9,433 bases of DNA from Candidatus Methanoperedens sp. (GTDB lineage: Archaea; Halobacteriota; Methanosarcinia; Methanosarcinales; Methanoperedenaceae), in contig JAJRAP010000289.1 in NCBI GenBank assembly GCA_028679855.1, positions 1-9,433 on the forward strand, given 5' to 3'. This document shows, in pieces, positions 5,411-9,433 of the stretch. Position 1 is the first letter of the stretch. Every line of letters starts with the position of its first letter. Under the pieces are notes generated by a model, which worked only from the letters and a program-made list of their open reading frames with translations, did no database searches and had not been told where the DNA came from. The translations under genes and the position numbers were made by a program.

Positions 5411-6325
5411 ATGCTAAAAGTTGATAAATTCATACATGACAGCATCGAGAAGATAAGAAAAGACGTGAAGGGCAGGGCAATTATCGCACTCTCAGGAGGT
5501 GTGGATAGCTCGGTCTGCGCAGTGCTGGCTCACAGGGCGATCGGAGACCAGCTTACGCCCATCTACATCGACACAGGACTTATGCGCAAAGGGGAGACTG
5601 AAAGAATAAAGAAAATATTCGCGAGCATGAACCTCACGGTGATAGATGGTAAAGAGAATTTCCTTCGCGCGTTGAAAGGTCAGATAGACCCTGAGAAAAA
5701 AAGAAAGGCAGTGGGCGAGGCATTTATCAGGGAATTTGAGAGAGAAGCCCGCAAACTGGGCGCGAGATACCTTATCCAGGGGACGATATATCCTGACAGG
5801 ATAGAGTCCGAAGGCGGGATAAAGAGCCATCACAACGTGGGCGGTCTTCCCTCTGTTATCGATTTTGAAGGCATAGTCGAGCCTATCCAGGATCTCTATA
5901 AGGATGAGGTGCGTGAGGTGGCAAGGGCGCTGGGGTTCCCCAGGGAGATATCTGACAGGATGCCGTTCCCTGGACCTGGGCTCTCAGTCAGGATAATCGG
6001 CGAAGTGACAGAAGAAAAGCTTGACGTGGTGAGAGCTGCCAATGCCATAGTGGAAGAAGAACTTGTGGAGCAGTTCGCCCCCTGGCAGACATTTGCTGCG
6101 CTTATCGAAAAAGGGACAGGGGTGAAGGGCGATAACCGGGTACATGGATGGATAATTGCTGTGCGCGCCGTTAGTTCAAGGGATGGGATGACGGCTGAGG
6201 CAATGGAACTTCCCTGGGAAGCGCTGAGGAAGATAGAGTCGCGCATCACGAGTGAGATCCCCAGTGTAGCGAGGGTGCTTTACGATATCACGCCAAAGCC
6301 GCCGGCGACGATAGAGTTTGAATGA
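5411..6325 (+). CDS. guaAB: GMP synthase, ATP-pyrophosphatase subunit B
   Basis: The 304-residue subunit amidates XMP to GMP with ATP, using ammonia from a separate glutaminase subunit (GuaAA); this is the last step of guanine nucleotide synthesis, in the cytoplasm. Visible motifs in order: the PP-loop [10 protein letters not shown] (26-35), [12 protein letters not shown] (51-62), the [11 protein letters not shown] block (137-147), [13 protein letters not shown] (183-195) and the C-terminal [14 protein letters not shown] (291-304), which belongs to the dimerisation/XMP-binding domain and ends as the family normally does. Archaea split GMP synthase into two polypeptides and this is clearly the B subunit alone: there is no class I amidotransferase domain, and the partner gene is not in the window. 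Length and all key residues are normal. Confidence 0.97.
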   Translation: MLKVDKFIHDSIEKIRKDVKGRAIIALSGGVDSSVCAVLAHRAIGDQLTPIYIDTGLMRKGETERIKKIFASMNLTVIDGKENFLRALKGQIDPEKKRKAVGEAFIREFEREARKLGARYLIQGTIYPDRIESEGGIKSHHNVGGLPSVIDFEGIVEPIQDLYKDEVREVARALGFPREISDRMPFPGPGLSVRIIGEVTEEKLDVVRAANAIVEEELVEQFAPWQTFAALIEKGTGVKGDNRVHGWIIAVRAVSSRDGMTAEAMELPWEALRKIESRITSEIPSVARVLYDITPKPPATIEFE

Positions 6326-6359
6326 TGGGAGAGCATAAGGAATTTTTTAAGAACATACT

Positions 6360-6968
6360 ATGAGCATTATCTCAACCTTTGTATTCTATTTTATTGGATT
6401 CGCATTTTTACACAGCCTTTTGGCAACGGCCTATATTAAAAAAAGGGCGGAAAAGATACTCAATGAAAGGTTTAGGTATTACAGGTTAATATATAATATC
6501 ATAAGTTTCATCACGGTCGCTCCTGCTTTCTGGATATGGATGACTTCATCATTATCAACACCACTGCTTTACAGCGTTCCAGCATGGCTTTTTTGGGTCA
6601 TACACATTCTCCGCCTGCTGTCGCTCGGATTATTCTTATATGCTGCGCTGCAGATTGATATGCTTGAATTCGCAGGTCTAAGGCAGAAGAGCGCCATTAG
6701 CAGGCTCATAACTGGCGGAGCTTACGGGATCGTCCGCCACCCGCTATATACGGCAGGTATCCTCCTCATATTCACAAAGACCGAAATGACTCTGCTCGAC
6801 TTCACAGCGGCAGCGCTTGTTTCCATATATTTCATTGCAGGAGCATTCATCGAAGAGAGGCGTCTGGTTTCTGCTTTCGGGGATGAATACATGAAATATC
6901 AGCAGCGTGTCTCCGTGTTCATTCCTGTGAAGTGGTTCATCAAAAGGATATCAGGCGCCACCAGGTAA
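6360..6968 (+). CDS. Isoprenylcysteine carboxyl methyltransferase-like membrane protein, copy B
   Basis: The 202-residue integral membrane protein begins with hydrophobic segments (about 1-22, 43-62 and 73-100). The C-terminal half is the conserved ICMT/PEMT/NnrU-type methyltransferase core: RHPLY (about 125-129), then EERRLVSAFGDEYMKYQQRV (about 161-180) before a final FIPVKWF. In this superfamily the RHPxY and E-R-x(n)-F-x-x-Y elements bind S-adenosylmethionine and substrate. Members methylate prenylcysteines, phospholipids or related lipids; the substrate here cannot be told, and since archaea lack known CaaX prenylation, a lipid or quinone-like target is more likely (inference). A possible AAGGA lies 17 bases upstream, too far to be convincing. 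The EamA gene starts 15 bases after its stop, so the two are probably co-transcribed. A diverged broken copy lies at 2780-3163. Confidence 0.85.
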   Translation: MSIISTFVFYFIGFAFLHSLLATAYIKKRAEKILNERFRYYRLIYNIISFITVAPAFWIWMTSSLSTPLLYSVPAWLFWVIHILRLLSLGLFLYAALQIDMLEFAGLRQKSAISRLITGGAYGIVRHPLYTAGILLIFTKTEMTLLDFTAAALVSIYFIAGAFIEERRLVSAFGDEYMKYQQRVSVFIPVKWFIKRISGATR

Positions 6969-6971
6969 AAG

Positions 6972-6977
6972 GGTGAT
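6972..6977 (+). promoter_or_regulatory. Ribosome-binding site of the EamA gene
   Basis: GGTGAT, six bases before the ATG at 6984, is a perfect match to the archaeal anti-Shine-Dalgarno complement (GGAGGTGAT). It fixes the start of the transporter gene in the short gap after the methyltransferase stop. Confidence 0.75.
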
Positions 6978-6983
6978 GTAACG

Positions 6984-7877
6984 ATGTCTATTCTCAAAGG
7001 TTACTCTCAGGTGATCGCAGCAAGCATCCTTTATGGACTCATAGGGATTTTCATAAAACTCATAGATGATATGCCGCTGGGTTCCATTATCTTCTACAGG
7101 TTGCTGTTCGGACTTGCGGCAGTAACCCTGTATCTTGCAGTCTCAGGCAGGTTTTTCGAGATGAAGCTCAAAGAAAAAAAGAGATATCTGCTTATGCTCG
7201 GTTTATTCGAGGCTGCTGCAGTGATGGCTAATTTTTATTCGATCAGATACACAACAGTATCTATCGCTGTTCTCCTGCTTTATACTACTCCGATATATAT
7301 CACTCTCCTTTCCCCTCTCGTCCTGAAAGAGAAAATCACGTCCCGAAGTATTATCGCGCTTGCGCTGTCAGTTACTGGGGTTGTAATGGTCGTACAGCCA
7401 CAGACACAGAATGGCATAAATGTCATCGGTGTGGCGCTGGGACTTGCCTCAGGTCTATTATTCGCTTTGATGATACTGACTTCAAGGAAAATCAAGGATA
7501 TTTATACAGGCACAGCCCAAGCGACGTGGTCTATGATAATTTCCATCATAGTATTTTCTCCTAATGCTTTTGCAGTAAGTGCTGACGTTCTGAAAAACGA
7601 CCTGTATCTTATTATACTGTTCGGATTGTTACCAACTGCTATTGGCGGGATACTTTATTTCAACGGACTGAGGCTGGTAAGAGCCCAGAGCGCCAGCATA
7701 ATCAGCTTGCTTGAGCCTGTTAGTGCAGTAGTTTTTGCGTTCATGATCCTGAGTGAACCGATAGCATTTTCTACTGTTCTTGGAGGAGGGTTTATACTTC
7801 TGGGAGCCGGTTTAATTGGCAGGGAAGATACATCGGAAACCGGATCATCAGCGAGTTTGCGGTCTCATGGAAGGTGA
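6984..7877 (+). CDS. EamA/DMT-family transporter
   Basis: A 297-residue membrane protein with about ten hydrophobic helices in two EamA repeats (about 5-137 and 147-283). It is typical of the drug/metabolite transporter superfamily, which moves amino acids, nucleobase-like metabolites or drugs; the substrate cannot be predicted. Family-like features are the first-helix GLIGIFIKLIDDMPLGSI region with a following FYRLLFG, the helix-4/5 VSIAVLLLYTTPIYITLLSPLVLKE-type segment (about 91-115, ending in LKEKIT) and, in the second repeat, SIISLLEPVSAVVFAF with the conserved LEP (about 243-245). Length is standard. The last 10 codons overlap the convergent htrA relic (stop at 7848-7850), and a mirror of this overlap survives in copy A at 3189-3218. 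The polar, serine-rich tail (TSETGSSASLRSHGR) is therefore shared with antisense htrA sequence. It is probably in one operon with the preceding methyltransferase. Confidence 0.92.
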   Translation: MSILKGYSQVIAASILYGLIGIFIKLIDDMPLGSIIFYRLLFGLAAVTLYLAVSGRFFEMKLKEKKRYLLMLGLFEAAAVMANFYSIRYTTVSIAVLLLYTTPIYITLLSPLVLKEKITSRSIIALALSVTGVVMVVQPQTQNGINVIGVALGLASGLLFALMILTSRKIKDIYTGTAQATWSMIISIIVFSPNAFAVSADVLKNDLYLIILFGLLPTAIGGILYFNGLRLVRAQSASIISLLEPVSAVVFAFMILSEPIAFSTVLGGGFILLGAGLIGREDTSETGSSASLRSHGR

Positions 7878-8058
7878 TTTCTCAAGAACAGTCTTAAACT
7901 TCATATTGCTCTGTTCCCTCCACAATTCCACCGTGACACTGTCACCGACTTTATGCTTATACAGGGTCTCTCACGATCTCGTCATGCTCCCGGAGCTGCT
8001 CTGCTATCCACACGGCAGGCTGGATGGGTATAGCAAAGCCGATACCCTGGGCATAAGG
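7848..8058 (-). pseudogene. Relic of an htrA gene, copy B
   Basis: Read on the minus strand, 8056 to about 7968 gives PYAQGIGFAIPIQPAVWIA followed by EQLREHDEIVR, nearly identical to residues 185-214 of the intact HtrA. A two-base insertion and a TAA stop follow. From about 7957 to 7848 a different frame gives HKVGDSVTVELWREQSN, then VLEKSPSMRPQTR and a stop, matching the end of the PDZ domain (residues 283-317). The middle, 193 bases of the intact gene (PDZ core), has been deleted between two ATGCT repeats, and everything upstream of residue 185, including H58, D88 and S165, is gone. It cannot encode a protease. It overlaps the EamA 3' end exactly as the intact htrA overlaps the EamA relic. 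Confidence 0.88.
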
Positions 8059-8079
8059 AAATTTTTGTTACAAAAATTT
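8059..8079. repeat. Perfect 9-base inverted repeat upstream of the ATPase gene
   Basis: AAATTTTTG and CAAAAATTT flank a three-base centre (TTA), giving a perfect 9+9 palindrome. It begins immediately after the last base aligning to htrA and its right arm runs into the TATA-like element of the ATPase gene. A repressor bound here would block TBP, so operator is my first reading; a weak AT-rich hairpin acting as a transcription barrier is the alternative. Confidence 0.5.
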
Positions 8080-8085
8080 AAATAG
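8075..8085 (+). promoter_or_regulatory. Putative TATA box of the AAA ATPase gene
   Basis: AATTTAAATAG, centred about 29 bases before the ATG at 8109, fits an archaeal TATA box with transcription starting within a few bases of the start codon. No Shine-Dalgarno sequence is present, so a leaderless or nearly leaderless message is likely. The element overlaps the right arm of the palindrome. Confidence 0.45.
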
Positions 8086-8108
8086 TATGCTCCTTAAATA
8101 ATACTTTG

Positions 8109-9433
8109 ATGGTGAAAGCGTCTCTTAAAAAGGTTTTTATCAAGAATTTCAAAAGCCTTCATGATTGTGAAATTGATATTGGTAAGCTAAATGTAGTGGT
8201 GGGGGCGAACGCTTCGGGGAAATCGAATTTGGTGGAAGCATTCAGGCTTTTGAAGAAGATTTACGCAGATAAAGATAGTTTCCCATTTTTAGAATGGTGG
8301 GGTTATAATAATGTAGTGTGGCAGAGAAAGGAAGAGCTTTCGATAACAATTGGTCTGCTTTTTGATATTGAAGGATATGATGTCTATTTTGAGATTGCCT
8401 GTACTGGTGCTGGCGGGAAGTTCCAGATTTTGAGGGAGGTTTTGGATGTCAGAGGTTATGTGAGGTTTGAGAAAGAGGGTGAATGGAATGTAATTATACA
8501 TAATCCAGATTTCATTGATGATGTTATTAAAAATCATCTAAAATATGAAGCATCGCCTAAAGCAAGGGCAAAGCTAAAGAAACTAAAAAGTCGGTTAACA
8601 AAAGAGATAAGATATCAAGTAGATTTTGAAAAAAAACTTTTAGAGTATTCATTCTTTGATCTATCTGTAGGCGATGATTTCACAGAAAAAAAGACAGGTA
8701 AACGTTTCATATTGTCCAATTTTCCAGCTTCAATATGGAGTTCTCAAATAAGTAAAAAGCCTGAAGAAATTACGATTTTATGCCCAGCAATGTTCTATGA
8801 AGATGAATTTGAAGATGGCACACTTTTTTTGCTTCCTGAATCATTTTTTGAAATAGCAAAAGGTTCGATAATAGAATCTTTTCGTAAACTATCGATTTTA
8901 TATCCACTTAATATTCGATCAATGAAAGTTCCCCAACCTTTCAGAAGAGAAGAAACTCTCAAAGAAGACGGAACCAACATCGCAAGCGTATATCACACTA
9001 TTTATCTCAAGGAAGGCAAAATTCCGGAACAAATATACAATCCCCTTACAATGGTTTTTCCAAAAATAGATGTGCGCCCGCATCTTACTGATGATGGCAG
9101 GGTAATGATTAAATTTTTTGAGGACGGACTTGAACTTTTACCGCCCAACACCTCAGATGGATTCTATAAAATTTTAACTGTACTCATAGCGATTTACTTA
9201 AAACCTCCCCTGCTCATAATCGATGAAATCGAGAACTCCCTTCACCCATCCACATTAGAACTCATTTTAGACACGATCGGAATAGGAGATACGCAGGCAA
9301 TAATCACAACGCATTCCCCAGTTGTGGTTGATATGACAGAACTGAGCAATATCATTCTTGTCGATAAAGAACAGGGAGAATCCAGATTTAAACGCATAAA
9401 AGATCTCGAAAAAATAAAGGAGTTTTTAATAAA
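8109..9433 (+). CDS. AAA family ATPase of the OLD/SMC-like class (3' end outside window)
   Basis: 441 codons are present and the frame is still open at the window edge. The N-terminus matches the class: FIKNFKSLHD (10-19), then Walker A GANASGKSN (32-40). A long variable insert (about 50-330), with a lysine-rich stretch near 150-180, separates it from the C-terminal ATPase half: NTSDGFYKIL (347-356, in the place of the ABC-type signature), Walker B LLIIDEIENSLHP with D372-E373, and TTHSP with switch histidine H402. This is the AAA_15/AAA_21 architecture of overcoming-lysogeny-defect, RloA and many anti-phage ATPases. No TOPRIM nuclease is seen before the window ends; about 32 residues follow the THSP motif, so a C-terminal domain or a downstream effector gene may lie outside. 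The gene is visibly more AT-rich than its neighbours and starts just past the duplicated block, which suggests separate acquisition. The ATPase class is certain; a defence role is inference. Confidence 0.85.
   Translation, partial: MVKASLKKVFIKNFKSLHDCEIDIGKLNVVVGANASGKSNLVEAFRLLKKIYADKDSFPFLEWWGYNNVVWQRKEELSITIGLLFDIEGYDVYFEIACTGAGGKFQILREVLDVRGYVRFEKEGEWNVIIHNPDFIDDVIKNHLKYEASPKARAKLKKLKSRLTKEIRYQVDFEKKLLEYSFFDLSVGDDFTEKKTGKRFILSNFPASIWSSQISKKPEEITILCPAMFYEDEFEDGTLFLLPESFFEIAKGSIIESFRKLSILYPLNIRSMKVPQPFRREETLKEDGTNIASVYHTIYLKEGKIPEQIYNPLTMVFPKIDVRPHLTDDGRVMIKFFEDGLELLPPNTSDGFYKILTVLIAIYLKPPLLIIDEIENSLHPSTLELILDTIGIGDTQAIITTHSPVVVDMTELSNIILVDKEQGESRFKRIKDLEKIKEFLI

Noticed and set aside
2780..8058. 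Transposon or composite element as the cause of the duplication
   Set aside because: No transposase, terminal inverted repeats or target-site duplications could be seen at 2780, 4200, 6360 or 8058.
7816..8085. 89-residue plus-strand frame starting within the EamA tail
   Set aside because: It covers the antisense strand of the htrA relic and resembles the equivalent antisense frame in copy A only because both derive from htrA.
1..9433. CRISPR arrays, tRNA or rRNA genes
   Set aside because: No regularly spaced direct repeats and no tRNA-like cloverleaf or T-loop consensus were seen in the intergenic regions, which are mostly under 200 bases.

Overview
The window looks like archaeal chromosome, most probably from a methanogen or methane-oxidising relative in the Methanosarcinales/Methanoperedens group. 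The evidence is a stand-alone GMP synthase ATP-pyrophosphatase subunit (bacteria normally carry it fused), an archaeal-type MutS-related ATPase, a methanogen-like Fe/Mn superoxide dismutase, TATA-type promoters close to start codons, and a mix of leaderless-looking and GGAGG/GGTGAT-led genes. The lineage is inferred from protein character alone.

Layout. Bases 1-1571 hold the 3' part of a MutS-family ATPase gene. A superoxide dismutase gene follows (1636-2217). Converging on it from the minus strand is a small cluster (2673 down to 2180): a 40-residue desulforedoxin, a possible 37-residue membrane peptide and an 80-residue two-helix membrane protein whose 3' end overlaps the dismutase gene. 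Next come a decayed isoprenylcysteine methyltransferase-like (ICMT/PEMT) gene (2780-3163) and, on the minus strand, an intact HtrA/DegP-type serine protease (3189-4142). On the plus strand follow a 5'-truncated MscS channel gene, a small CcdA/DsbD-like membrane protein, guaAB, a full-length ICMT-like gene, an EamA/DMT transporter, a small relic of an htrA gene, and an SMC/OLD-type AAA ATPase that runs off the window.

The most informative structure is a diverged duplication of one block, ICMT - EamA - (convergent) htrA. In copy A (2780-4142) htrA is intact, ICMT has lost its 5' part, and a deletion of about 917 bp has removed the end of ICMT and nearly all of EamA. In copy B (6360-8058) ICMT and EamA are intact, while htrA survives only as a frameshifted fragment with a 193-bp internal deletion and no 5' half. 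The two copies have decayed in a complementary way, so one working version of each gene remains. Both deletion junctions can be placed to the base and lie at short direct repeats.

Functionally, the dismutase, desulforedoxin and HtrA, and perhaps the thiol-redox membrane protein, suit an anaerobe that meets occasional oxygen. The AT-rich ATPase after 8058 begins exactly where the duplicated block ends and may be the first gene of a defence-type module lying beyond the window. I saw no tRNA, rRNA, CRISPR array, transposase or complete novel system here.
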